Assembly: GCA_029204225.1 (NCBI GenBank)
Contig: CM055096.1
Coordinates: 74,871,521 to 74,935,520, forward strand
DNA length: 64,000 bases
Direction: 5' to 3'
Source: Diphasiastrum complanatum
Lineage: Eukaryota > Streptophyta > Lycopodiopsida > Lycopodiales > Lycopodiaceae
The position numbers and the translations under genes are program-made. The notes beneath the pieces were generated by a model that was not told where the DNA came from, did no database searches, and saw nothing but the letters and a program-made list of their open reading frames with translations. Below, piece after piece: positions 10,265 through 22,203 of this stretch. Each line of letters begins with the position of its first letter. Position 1 is the first letter of the stretch.

Positions 10265-13242
10265 ATGACAATTTTTACAATACTGAACATACCTGCAAAT
10301 TTTTGTCTAGAACTAAACAGCCAAACTAGTACATTGCCTAATGGACCCCCTCCAGATCAGCTTATGAAAGGGCCGAATTCGATTTCATTTCTCACTTGTG
10401 CTAGCGAAGCTCTAGATTTTGCAAAATTTTCCAGTGACCAAACCTTTCTAAAACTTCCTTCCAAGCTTTCTGATACACTCTATAATTATTCTACTCTCAA
10501 TACGTGCCTATTTGTCATGTCTTCTACTGATGCTTCACAATCTCCTTAGGATGTCATTCATCGTGGCGTTCCAGCCAAGATAGACGTCATGATACTTCCT
10601 AGCACAAGCATAGTCGCTCAATGGATGAACCTTGCTGAGCCTTTGCTCACAACGATGGGGATCTACGTGCGCACCTTCTCAAGTAAAATCAACATGCACT
10701 TTATTACCATGGCTTTTAGCACCTGGACCGAGGACAAGTCCAAGTTTTATATCACCTACCAGATTGCTAACCACAAGGCGCGTGTGATTGAGGCTGCCCT
10801 TGCAGCCATAGGAATCACTTCTGGCAAACAGCCCTCACCAAAACATAAGCACGCCAAGAGTATCATCAAGCCATTTATTGATACTACTGATGAGTTATAC
10901 TCGACCAATGACGGCTATTTGCTTGAATCTATCCAAGAGCCTACCATCTGTGCCGCCGCTCAGCCTCCCTTGTTGTTTTGTACTTAGACAACAAAATTCA
11001 TGGGTTTTATGTTGACGTCGTGTTGTCTGTCTATGAAGACACACCAACGGAATCCTCCCAACAAGCTTCCAGTTCTCATAGTCGTCGTCATGTGCATAGC
11101 GAAGTTGTCATTCTTGACTCACCTCCCACATCACTTCGTTGTACTAGGCAAACAACATCTTCAGCTATGCTTCCACCCCCTGCTACAACTCACACTGAAC
11201 TGTCTAACCCCCCATCCACTGATGCTTCCCTCACCTCAGCTTTCTCACAGGGTCAGTCTGTGACCATTGGAGATACCATTCCAATCACAGCTGCCCAAGC
11301 CACCTCACCTCCACAAACGCGAGCAATTTCACCAAACACGCATGCCTTCATGGACATGTTCGATGATTCCAACTCCTTAGGGCCAGATGAAATTTTTGTG
11401 ATGCCTAAGAGCCCAGGGCTCTTTGATCCCCAATCCCCTTGAATAAGATTCGAATAGTTCCATCATAGTTCTACAATTTTTTATTCATCATTTTAGACAG
11501 ATCAGCAAGATCAAGCAGAAGTAGCACCAGATACCATCAGGATCGTCCATGCGGTTCAGTCACCAAAGTAGTTCGATGCTACCGTACGAGATAATTATGA
11601 AGAAGAGGATGTATTCGAGGAAGAAGATACAGAGCCGAAACCTCAAGCAAACCAAGTCAAATTTCTGGATCAGGATTACCTCCTCCTCCCACTGCTACCG
11701 CACCAACTGTGGATTCTGGTTACACTATGGGTTTAGTTAATAACCTTGCATGAGTGATCCAGACCATGATCGATGAGAAGAAGGCAATGGACAAGCGCAT
11801 TTCGGAATTGGGATAAAGAATACCTTGATCAGCCAGAAGTGATACAGTTGAATCGGGAGCTCAAGGTCACCAACCAACATGAGTCAAAGTCCGAGGCCGA
11901 GATGAAGAAAGCCCAACGATGCTCTAGAAGGCTATGTGGTGACTCTTCAGAACACATTGACAACCACGCAGGATGAAGTGAACAAAGCCGTCCAAGATGC
12001 CAAACAACAAGTGTTGCTGCTCTAGGGGCAATTGGATATGGCTATGCTTGAACGAGAGCACTTTCAAGGTGAATTGAATGCGACCACCCTTGAACGTGAT
12101 ACTTACCTCCAGATGCAAGTACTTGATCTTCCAGTCTCACTGGATGAGATCTGATACCTGTTCAAGAAGGTTGAAACCCACTGAACCTCATTGGTAGGAT
12201 TTCAAGAAAGATTTGACAAGTTAAAATGTATGACATCGACTGAGCTGGCCAAGCCTAAAGCAATCATCAAGGATTACAAGAGTGGAGTCAAATCCTCAGA
12301 TTACCATTCCAGTAATGCCACAATTCTCACCGGGGCACCAAACTGAAGATCAATAGGATGCTAGAATGGATCAAGGAGGTGATGCTGATGTTGAAGGAGT
12401 AGTACTAGTGGCACAAGCCAAGTCTAATGGATCCATCCACATCAAGTACTAGACCATTATTTCAAAAGTCGATCACCATCAAGGATCAGATCCAGACATT
12501 TCTACAACAACATCCGCATGAATCCTCGAGAGTGGTTGGGTGCTGAAGTTCAAGACCTCATAAATCAAGGAAGGCAAAGAGTTGGATAAATTACCAGCAT
12601 TGGGAGAGCAGCTGGCATGGAGAACAATAGTTTTTGAGAAAACTCCTTATTCTATAAGGAGTTATATTGCCAGCCTCGCCAGTTGCGGGTAGATCCATAC
12701 TATTTTCCAATGTTGTGCCGAAATAAATGGAAAGATTTGGGGATTCCAGTGGAACAAGTTAGCATCCATACCCCAAATTGGCCCATAATCCACCAAGTTT
12801 ATAATTGGCAAATATCAATTGATTTCAACCGAGCATTACAATTTTTTGTGGTAGAGTATAGACATTTGCCAGATTTGACCGTTAAGCAATCTGTGCTTTT
12901 TGCGAATGACTTGACAATGTTGGCATCAGTATCAACGCATTGGGATGATTGCCTACCTCAATTGGCATTCAATCCTAATAAACCAATGGCGTCCGACAAT
13001 GTTCAAGATCAATTGCCACTTACCAGGTTATACTATCGAGCTACGATGCTGGGCGGAATGTGGGAATCCAGATTTACGACATGGACCACTTCAAAATGGA
13101 TTGTCGAGGCAAATAAGTGCTTCTTACCACACAGAAAAGATTTCAATACGGCGTGCTTGAAATTCATGAAAAGTTGCAGTACCACCTAATCAAAGTACGA
13201 CGCGAGGCCAATCAAAGCCCGAAGTGAATAAATCTCGCGAGG
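10265..13242 (+). pseudogene. Long 3' reading frame of a Tat-like Gypsy element, unknown function
   Basis: Downstream of pol and upstream of the polypurine tract and LTR, fragments of one long frame can be followed. An N-terminal domain of about 240 codons (10265-10987) is broken by one in-frame stop at 10547. A Ser/Thr/Pro-rich linker follows (10978-11442), then a Gln/Glu/Lys-rich, probably coiled-coil stretch with many breaks (about 11550-12550), then a conserved C-terminal domain (12683-13242) with LPDLTVKQSVLFANDLTMLA, WESRFTTWTTSKWIV and, after a 1-base shift near 13165, YHLIKVRREANQSP. The C-terminal domain recurs at 26592-27000 in another copy, with amino-acid conservation across several blocks, so it was a real protein. 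Athila-type elements carry env-like 3' genes, but I see no signal peptide or clear membrane anchor here. Function not recognised. Confidence 0.65.
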
Positions 13243-13263
13243 TGTCATGGGACCGCCACCAAT

Positions 13264-13278
13264 TTTGGTGGGGGATAT
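13264..13278 (+). other. Polypurine tract of Tat-like Gypsy element
   Basis: TTTTGGTGGGGGATA directly precedes the LTR start TGTTGGAGG. The same tract (complement) is at 26577-26593. It primes plus-strand DNA synthesis in LTR elements. Confidence 0.75.
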
Positions 13279-13509
13279 TGTTGGAGGGGTTGCGGATATC
13301 GAGGAAACTCTAACCCTAGTTAATTAGTGAGAGCAATTTGGCACCCTGCGTGTGTAAGTCCAACCCAATGATCACATAGTTGTTTGATTAGTTACAAGTT
13401 AATAAAAGGACTTTAGGCCTTCTTGCAAGACTTTTAATGTCGCAAGGCCTAAAAGTCAAGTTAGTGAATAAAATATTGGTTCCCTCCAATTATTGAATGG
13501 GTACTCACT
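13279..13509 (+). repeat. Truncated LTR (copy A) of Tat-like family
   Basis: It begins TGTTGGAGGGGTTGCGG and follows the LTR at 27005-27772 for about 230 bp. It includes the AATAAAAGGACTTTAGGCC block, and then loses similarity near 13510. Confidence 0.8.
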
Positions 13510-15090
13510 CTTTTTTTTATTTGAATAGTTAGGAAGGTAAGAATTGGCTTTTCTCAAAGATTTAGACCTCTCACTCATTTTATGAAGTAAATACAGTGGT
13601 CCTAGGCAATAAAACTCCTTTGATGCTAATCTTTCTTTTCTTTTTCTTTTTTCTTTCGCATTTTTTTTTTTAAACCGAGTCAAATCTACATATATACATA
13701 CCATTCTCACAATATTTCTCTCATCATTTTTTTTTCTCGATTCCAGGCTTCTGAATCATGCAATCATGCCCTTTTCAGACAGTGTAGAGGATATGCCCAT
13801 CTCTATGCAATATAGAATGCAAGGATCATGGATGCAACTATCAGACAAGCATGACATCATTCAAGTGTCTAGAACAATGCATATGTGTCAATGAGTGACT
13901 CCCTCTTCACAAGAGAGATATTTTTCCTACTTGTAGGCTTTCTTGCAGAGATCGATTCTAGGGGTACTTGTCTCAGGGGTAGAGGTTGAAATATCACCAT
14001 CTATCAGTATAAGATTTGCATCTACAAGGAATTTGTGTTGGAAGATCTTAGACAGTGTCTTTCTTTCTTTGGAAGATCTATCACATACTTTCATATATAG
14101 GAAGATGTCAAAGCCCTTCTCCATCTTTTCGTGGGGGTTGCACCATCTCCTACTGCCCCAAGGTAGGAGTAGCCACTCTCTCAAGTGATGGGCATAATGT
14201 CCGACTAGTCTGATATGACATTCTTTGTTTCTTCTAGTTAGGAAGGAGAAAGCCTCTAGACTCTGGCACAAGCATCAGTAAAAGTTTCAAAAGATCCTAG
14301 AATCAGAGGCCATCTAAACAGGTTTGGTGTATCAATAATAGGACGGAGCTCAAAGGTGTGGTCACTCAGAGGAAATTCTACACTTGGAATATAAAGTAAA
14401 TAGGCATCAAAGTCCTCAAAAACTTACAATTTGATAGGATCTTGTTAGCTATCCAACATCCTCCGTCGGCTATGGCTCCATCTAGCATGACTATGGCAGT
14501 CTCCCAACTAGTCTACACTATGGCTTCTCCAACAAGATTGAGCAAGAGGATGGGAAGAGCACAATGAGCATAGGGTGAGTATTAGGTAAGATCCACTCTT
14601 CCTTCTTTTCTCTCCTTAGCAACTAACAAACGATGGCTTAACCTAAAGGATAAAACCCTAATCCCAACCCTTAATTTAAGGCTTTCCTTCTAGACTAAGA
14701 TGGTCATCCTACCCTCAATCTAATTAACTTGGCATTGATCCGTTCATATGATACATACGATGTGAGGAAGAAAGCACACTCACAAAGGGAGAACAAAGAG
14801 GCAAAATGGGAAGATCCAACTTTTAGGAACAAGATTGCACACAAAATAAATCTCTCCTTCTTTGGAGGCCCTCACTCATAGTTATAGGCAAGAGTGAGGG
14901 CCCGTCAAAGATGGGCTTTCTGGGACAAACCCCCAAAAGGCCAAATATTCTAGTTTAAATTGTAAAACTAGAATTATTTGCAATATTCTTAAGTCTAGAA
15001 CTAACTGAAGTTAAACCCTTACAATTATGTCGTAAAGGCCCAAGTTTAAAGGTTAAATCCTAGAGATAACTGCCTCTTTCTTGCATTTAT
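13510..15090. other. Unassigned, probably retroelement-derived
   Basis: There is no convincing coding sequence. A pyrimidine-rich run lies at about 13625-13670. Short frames on both strands show no recognisable domain. Part of it may be the U5/R portion of the LTR that ends at 15282. Confidence 0.35.
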
Positions 15091-15524
15091 ACAACATGTC
15101 GAGACAAGAGGACTACCTTCTCGTGGGCTTATAATACACATGCCACGGTAGGAGCTACATATGCCGATATTATACTTTGTGAACTAAATGCCCATATTAA
15201 GAGCTAATTCTCATGAGACTTTTATTACAAACACAAGGACTTTTCAAAATGGCTAGAATAGTCTTTGGAATATCAACCTACATTATCCCCTCCGTTAAAA
15301 GCTTGGCGGTCCCACGCCAAGTGCAATGTTAAGACCCCGCTCCTTATGGTGCTGGAGGAGTCAAAGTCAGTGTAGCTTGTAGATGGGAAACTTTTTGTAA
15401 AGTGTTGCTCCGTAGGAGATGAAGCTTTGAAGAAGTACAAACATCTCCAAAAGATTTGGATTGAATCATGTTGGAGTTGGCTCGTTTGATGACTTGCTTC
15501 CAATTGCTCATGCAAATGATTCAA
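15091..15524 (-). mobile_element. 3' end of a Gypsy element: pol tail, polypurine tract and LTR start
   Basis: On minus, a frame at 15524-15273 ends LAWDRQAFNGGDNVG, which resembles the pol tail of plant Gypsy elements that reads into the polypurine tract. The tract GGAGGGGATAA is at 15283-15293. An LTR starting TGTAGGTTGATATTCC runs leftward from 15282, with a TATAAATGC box near 15095. The far end of this LTR and the rest of pol were not found. Confidence 0.5.
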
Positions 15525-18479
15525 CGGATGATGTATACGAGCTTAGTATTGTGAGACATTATGTGAATGCCACACAAGGGGTTACTAAACGATGATGAGA
15601 GGAAGATGGATTGGGTGTGATAGGGGGCGTTGTAATCTCAGAAGTGGTGAAGGTGGATAGATGGATGTTGCTGGATGGATCAAAATTCCTTTGCTCATTA
15701 TTGTCTTGCAAAAGCACTCTTGTCAGCAGAGGTTTCCCGTTTGACGTTTCTTGTAGCTGTTTGAATTCTTCACGGAGTTCAAGAGCTCTTCAAGCAGTCG
15801 CAAATGTCTAGAGGCATGGATGGCCACATTTTTTTTTTTTCTTTTTTTTTTTCTTTTTTTGAATGATCAACAAGCTGTTAATGTGTCGATTTGTTTCCAG
15901 ATTTAAGACATGGCTCATTATCATTGTTGAGAATCTCTAGCATCCTTGAGTTTATTGCTTCAAGCATTGCAAACTTTATCAATGGTATGATTTGTCTGCT
16001 TCACGAAGTACTATAGTTGATAAACTAGAGCAGTGCAGATTGATCCATTAGGGAGGAATGAAGATTTGGACATGGATGGGAGAAGTGAGATGAAGCTGCA
16101 AGATGTATTATATGGTGAAACATGAGGGGATGAATGGATGTAAAAAAGAAATGAGATGGGTCTTGTGTGGATTTCTATATCTGTCCATAACATAACCAAT
16201 GCTCTTCGTACAATTCTCCACGAAATCATCATTGCTTGCCTTTGAAAATAGCTTTGTCATTGAGGTTGTGCACTCATAGCTACAATATCTGATTGACGTG
16301 AGATTTCTTCAGTTTACGTAGGCCTATGAGATGTCACTTGTTGATGACTTGTGCTTTTTGTGGCCTCCGCTGATGATCGAATGGATGATGTACAACAGCG
16401 GTAGTATGGGCGACCACTGCTCAATGTACATTTTTCCAATGAAGCATTGTTGTTGGCGTTGGTAGGAACACTAGTCGTCTACGTCGGTTTGCACATAGCG
16501 TTTTCCTTTTATTTGACTTGAGAGCCCTTCACTGGTACAAGCTGTCACTTTATTGATGATGTGATGGCCATGGTGAGGCAATTGGAAAAGCGTGAATATT
16601 GTATCGCTTACATAAAACCAACTGCATATTGATGATGACGGTGGTGGTGTTGTTGCAAATATTCTAGCTTGTGGGGAAGATGGATCTTTTGCTAGATCAT
16701 GTTTGCAGTCTGACAATATGCTCTTTCTGTTGCCAAAATTGAGCGTTTGTTGTTGAAGTCCCTTGACTGCTCTTTTTGTTCATATTGTTGAAATCATTGG
16801 CAAAGATGTAGAGATATATCCCAATGACAATTCATGTGATACTGCAACTGTAGAAGTAGACTAAAATTGCCGATGAAATATCACCTATACTTCTGTTGCA
16901 AAAGAAAACACACCAAACCATACGACAATAGAACAAACAAACAGGCAGCAACAAACGACATAGTTGACAAGAAAACTTGAAATAAGAAAAAAATTAAAAA
17001 ATTGTAGCAGATAAGGCTATAGAAGGAATTGCATGGCACTCTTAAACCAAACTCCTACAATCCAGTATCGAACTTGGCACAAGGCCATAGCTACAGTGTT
17101 ACAAAAGAAAAACAAGCCATAACGTATAACATTTACGTAGCATGCAATAAGACAATTATGTCTTAGATTACTTTCACTCAGATTAAAATACGAGTTATCA
17201 TCTAGACACAAAACTCATGATTCATCAAGCAGTAGCTCAAAACTTGGCTCCAGGGTATGATATCAATTCCTTGGTCATAGAGACGTAATGAAGACACATA
17301 TTTGAGGTGGTACATTCTCGGTCTTATCTATGGATGATAGACTATACATGGTTGAAAGATAGGATGTAACTCTATTGGGATTGGAAGCAACTATGTATCC
17401 GTGGATGGCAAAAGAATCACTAAGACTAGACGAGCCTAAACATATCTAATACTACTAATTTTAGTAAGGTATAAATGGATCAACTTGATGAGCAAACACA
17501 TTGGTATCTTCTAGATAATACATCGCTAGGTCTATGTAGTCGGAATTAACTTGTGTGATAGATGATGTAGCAATATGTTTACTCTCTAAAAAAGATTGTT
17601 GTTTTGGATGGGGAGTGATCGACCTTGGATAATAAGACTCTAGTAAAAGTCTGCAAGTTTCAATTTTCTTCTAATGGCCTTGGGCTCCCGTTCTCATATT
17701 ACCAGTTGAGGGTGGCAGTACCTGGACAGGCCTCTTCATCGGCGGTCTCGAGATCTGAAGGCAATGGACCATCGGTTAGTAGTAACTCAAACATACAAAA
17801 CTTTCACTCAGAAAACTCAACGTTTGTTAGCTTGAGATTATGACAGGCCATTTGCTCCTTGCCATCTGAACGCTCTTAATATACCCTTGAACTCCTTACG
17901 AGAAAAGCAGCTGTCTCAAGCAAACTTGTTACAAAACAAGCGCTCTCTATGTCGAGATTCTATGCACTTAGGTGATGGGTGATGGATGTTGATATCGACA
18001 GATTTGGCAAACTTATCGTGACGGATCTATGGTTTTCTACTAGGACACTTCTAAGGCATTCCCTACTAGAGGTGCCTAAGGCTATTAAAACAGATTCATC
18101 ATGATAGGATTGTCAGCGATGGAAGATGGATATGTACAATTCTAGGTGCAAAGTGTATTTGCAAGAGCTTGGATTTTCCTGAGTGGAACAATATGATGTT
18201 GATCTTAGAGGATTTTATTAAGTTTCAAGTGCTTGAAATTATGGGTCTTCGTTGTGATCACAAATGAACTTCTTTGGATAGAATTCGCATGCATGCCTGG
18301 GACTTGCACAAGTCCAGATCTTGCCAAAGAACAGGCTATGCAAGTACTAGACAGTTCTATTTTAAGAGGGATCAGAGATTTTGCACTTGAAAGTATTTCT
18401 ACCAGTTTGTTCTGGGTTTTATTACCTTATTTGGGAGTTATTTTTATGTTTGATATATATATTTTTAATTTTTAAACCT
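15525..18479. other. Unassigned stretch, two possible exon-like pieces
   Basis: I see no retroelement landmarks. A T-rich run lies at 15825-15860. Two segments look slightly exon-like on plus: about 17703-17772, bounded by CAG and GT (reading LRVAVPGQASSSAVSRSEG), and about 18295-18420 (LAKEQAMQVLDSSILRG). Neither matches a family I recognise. Confidence 0.3.
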
Positions 18480-19420
18480 TCTCTAGTGCTCTTGTAGCTG
18501 ACAAGAATATGTGCAAATGACCTGGAAATGACTTGCACAGGTTGATAGGTTTCCAAAAGGACTAGAAAATGACTTGCACAGGAGAACCAAAATGACTCGC
18601 ACAAACCCAGAAATGACTCGCACAGGTTTGAAAGGTTCCCAAAAAGAAGTAGAAAATGACTCGCACAAGGGAAAAAAAATGACTCACACAAACCTGAAAA
18701 TGACTCGCACAAACTTGGAAATGACTCACATAGGTTTGAAAGGTTCCCAAGAGAACTAGAAATGACTCGTGCAAGGGAACATACTACTGGCACAAGCGTG
18801 TATACTGCGAAAAATGACTCGCATAAGAAGGTCGGTACCCGCACAGGCTAAAATGACTCGCATAAGACGTTTATTACCCGCACAGGCTAAAATGACTCGC
18901 ATAAAAAGGTCGGTACCTGCACAGGCTAAAATGACTCATATAAAACGTTTAGTACCCGCACAGGCAAAAATGACTCGTAAGAAGCTCAGTACCCGCACAT
19001 GCAAAAATGACTCGTAAGAAGATCAGTACCCGCACAGGCTAAAATGACTTGCATAAGAAGCTCAGTACCTGCACAGGCAAAAATGACTCGTAAGAAGCTC
19101 AGTACCCGCACAAGCTAAAATGGCTCGTACAGGGGGAACAAGTCAAAATGACTCGCACAAAAAGGACTCGCATAGGCTAAAATGACTCGTAAGAAGCTAC
19201 TCACATAGGCAAAAATGACTCGTAAGAAGATCAGTACCCGCACAGGCTAAAATGACTTGCATAAGAAGCTCAATATCCGCACAAACAAAAATGACTCGTA
19301 AGAAGCTCAGTACCCGCACAGGCTAAAATGACTTGCATAAGCCCGCACATGCTAAAATGACTTGTACAGGGGGAACAAGTCAAAATGACTCGCACAGGGG
19401 AACCTACCCGCACAACCTAC
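18480..19420. repeat. Minisatellite with AAAATGACTCGCA core
   Basis: The left third (about 18520-18780) repeats short units of AAAATGACTCGCACA alternating with GGTTTGAAAGGTTCCCAA. The right part (about 18805-19380) repeats units near 39 bp that combine AAAATGACTCG(CA)TAAGAAG with CAGTACCCGCACAGGCT, with frequent internal deletions. The open frames on both strands here (for example runs of Cys-Glu-Ser on minus) are by-products of the repeat and not genes. Confidence 0.93.
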
Positions 19421-20619
19421 CTGAGGTACTTGCACAACTGTTTGAATGGTGAGGATCTTGCTCACAGATCGGAAGTAAGGTAAAAAATTAGCTTGACACA
19501 CCTGACTGAAGGTTGAGTAGCTCGCTCACAGATCGAAAGAAGGTAAAAAAATAGCTGGAAATGATTCGCACACCGGAAACTTCCGAAAAATCAGTACTTC
19601 CAATAATGAAAAAGAAAAACCAGTAGGAAAAACACTGCTAAAGTCATAAAAAATAGTCGGAAAGTTGTTGATGAAAAACACCTCTAAAATTTGAAAAACA
19701 GTAGTTAAACCTTTGAAAAATTGTTGAAGTCAGAAAAACAATCGAAAAACTATTGAAAATATTTGAAAATATGGCTATGAACACCTCTGAAAAACGTGTG
19801 AAAATGCCAAAGCTCGTGCATGCAAAATGTTTTGCTACCAGCTGTAGCCACAACAGCCCGCCGTCTCATCCCTACAGCCATTCCTTCTCTGGAAGGCTTG
19901 AGTGAAGCATTTAACCACCTCTGAAAAATGGCTAATGCAGCTGGGAAGATGGAAAGAGCCGCTAGCAGATGGGAAGATGGGAATTAATAGCTGCCCTGCT
20001 GAAAACGTGGCTGAGTGCTTTCAAACTAGTGCATCCTCCCAAATCAGTCAGGAAGTAGCCTTTAGCGCCCTGTGGAATGCTCAAAACAGCATGTTTTTGG
20101 TAGATGAAAAATGGATTAACACTTGGAAAATAGTCCCTTCACCACATACAAGATAAAACGTTAAAAAATAGCAGATGTTGAATAGTAGCGCACAAAACAA
20201 ACATGGGCTGCTGGCCGTTGAATGCTAGGTTGAGGAGCTAATGGCCCCGCTGATGGCTGCTAAACTGCACCGATGCTGAATGCGAGGTTGAGGAGCTAAT
20301 GGCCACTAAAAATTGTTGATGCACCTGAAAATCACCTAAAAACAAGCTTGGATGCGCCCCCTGCTTAAAACGAGAAAGGAAACAATACTTGAGGGCCGTT
20401 GAATGCTGATGGCACCTGGAAACAGCTGAAAACACCTAGAAACATACTAGGCAGCAGATGATGCATCCCCTCACCTTCACCAAATGGCCTCTAACACCTG
20501 AAAAAACACAACAGGCAGTAGATGGCACGCTTCCAAACGAGCTGTTCTATACCTTAAGAAGTGTGCTCCCGTGCTCTCCTCTCCTCCAAAAATGTGCGAC
20601 AGCACATAAACCCTCTATG
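19421..20619. other. Unassigned, internally repetitive
   Basis: Low-complexity blocks of GAAAAAC/CTGAAAAA variants fill about 19560-19800. A block of about 27 bp containing GGTTGAGGAGCTAATGGCC occurs twice, near 20230 and 20286. No gene is seen. Confidence 0.45.
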
Positions 20620-20717
20620 ATGAAGAAGAAGCCCTACTTATTGATGGCCTCACCAATAAGCAAGCAATATGAAGAAGAAGCCCTACTTACTGATGGCCTC
20701 ACCAATAAACAAGCAAC
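20620..20717. repeat. 49-bp direct duplication
   Basis: Two copies of a 49-bp unit beginning ATGAAGAAGAAGCCCTACTT (20620 and 20669) differ at only a few positions. The Gypsy pol frame on minus stops aligning to integrase exactly at this repeat. Confidence 0.9.
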
Positions 20718-20721
20718 ATTG

Positions 20722-21801
20722 TAAAGGTTCATAATTCTGTTGTGTAAGACGACGTGTTTGTTGACAAACATCACATAACTGAATATAATTTTTTGTATCA
20801 ATATGAAGTGTAGGCCACCAACAACCTGATTGTAAAAGTTTGCAAACAGTGATATTTGTTGAAAAATGTCCTCCGCCCATGCCATCATGTGAAAACAAGA
20901 TTAGTTCAGGTACTTCATGCGACAAAACACATCTTCGCAAAATATCATCCATTCCTCGGTGATACAATTGTCCAGCAATCAATTGATAAGGTTGTGCCTT
21001 AAGAATCAATTGTCTCTTTTGTACTTTTGTCAAAGAATCATTAGGTTGGCCTAGCATCAGATATTCAACAATATCCGCTGCCCATTTAGAAAGTGCTTCA
21101 ACATAAAACAATACAGCATCTAGTAGTTCATCATCCACTTCAATATTAACTGGTGCTAATTCAATCCATGAGACATGGTTGGCCAGATAATGTTGCTTAC
21201 CCTTTCGAATCACAATGCAAAAATCAAATTCGATAAATAAAAGTAGCCATCTTGCAATATGCCCCGTGTTACATGTCTTGTTCATCAAATAAAGTAACAA
21301 ATGAAAATCAGTATAAAATGCAAAATGCGTTGCCAATAGATAATGTTGAAACTTTTTAATAGAAAAAATCATGGCCAACGCTTCACGTTCGGTTGTCGAA
21401 TAATTCTTCTCAGGATCCGTAAGCTGTCGACTTGCAAACCTGATAGGATAATCCTTCTTGTATTCACCTGACTGCGTCAAAATTGATCCAATGGCATATT
21501 TTGATACATCAGTATGGACATGAAACTCAATTGTCCAAATTGGAGCTCGTAGTATTGGTGCAGAAGCTAAAGCTTTTTTCAATTTTTCAATTGCTTCCAA
21601 TGCCTCTACTGTCCAAATTGGTACAATAGTCAATTTGTATATAAGTCTTGCTAAATCCGCAAAGATTAGAATAAATATCCGATAGTAAAGTGGCGCTCTA
21701 GTCCTTTGTCTAGCTGCTTGTTGTTGCGCGGCAGCATAGACAACATACTTCTCTGAAGGACCACTCTCGATCATTATTATAGATCCATTGCTCATTACCA
21801 T
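20722..21801 (-). pseudogene. Gypsy RNase H and integrase zinc finger
   Basis: A single open frame contains RNase H landmarks: D in HTDVSKYAIGSIL, E in TTEREALAMI, and D in YTDFHLLLYL. The tether block FIEFDFCIVIRKGKQHYLANHVSW follows, then the integrase H2C2 finger (SHDGMGGGHFS with two His, LCDVCQQ with two Cys). The N-terminal 60 or so residues do not look like reverse transcriptase and probably represent the join left by the deletion. The frame leaves the family just after the zinc finger and runs into the flanking 49-bp duplication, so the catalytic core of integrase is absent. Unlike most fragments here, its RNase H residues look intact. Confidence 0.88.
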
Positions 21802-21969
21802 GATAAGGTTCTGGTTCCATTAGATTTGTCAGAAGAGCACTCTATCCCGTTGGAGCTGACATAGCTAATCATTTTGGAAATCCAAGGGCAAAATTGAAAG
21901 CCTTCCCATCAGGACTCTTTGAAAAAGTAGGTTCTTTATACTAAACCTTAGCATACTTTTGTTGGATAA

Positions 21970-22130
21970 TCCGAGGATTAAACGAGCAAAAGGCAGTTTC
22001 ATGACCCGTAGAATTACACAGATGACAAATATATTTGTCATTAGTTATTTCAATGTTGGACATTCATTCATAGTATGATTGTCCACACAAATTGAACACC
22101 ACACATTTTTCCGACTAGGAAAAGTCTTTG
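21970..22130 (-). pseudogene. Gag double zinc knuckle
   Basis: On minus two knuckles lie close together: C-S-I-C-V-D-N-H-T-M-N-E-C (CX2CX3HX4C) and C-H-L-C-N-S-T-G-H-E-T-A-F-C (CX2CX4HX4C). They bind RNA in the nucleocapsid part of gag. They follow the gag frame at 22204 after a stop. Neither is in a long open frame. Confidence 0.75.
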
Positions 22131-22203
22131 CAAACTTTTCAGGTTCTTTGTTCGCTTTACCATGGAATTCCTCCAAGGCTTTAATCTTTTCATCGATTTG
22201 AGA

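Noticed and set aside
10265-13242. Retroviral-type envelope gene
   Set aside because: The position fits, but I see no signal peptide, cleavage site or clear membrane anchor, so I left the function open.
15273-15524. Independent host gene on minus
   Set aside because: Its C-terminus runs into a polypurine tract and LTR start, as in the pol tail of Gypsy elements; the rest shows no domain.
18422-19017. Several overlapping frames on both strands, one repeating Cys-Glu-Ser-Phe
   Set aside because: They follow the minisatellite units and change frame with unit length; no protein family fits.
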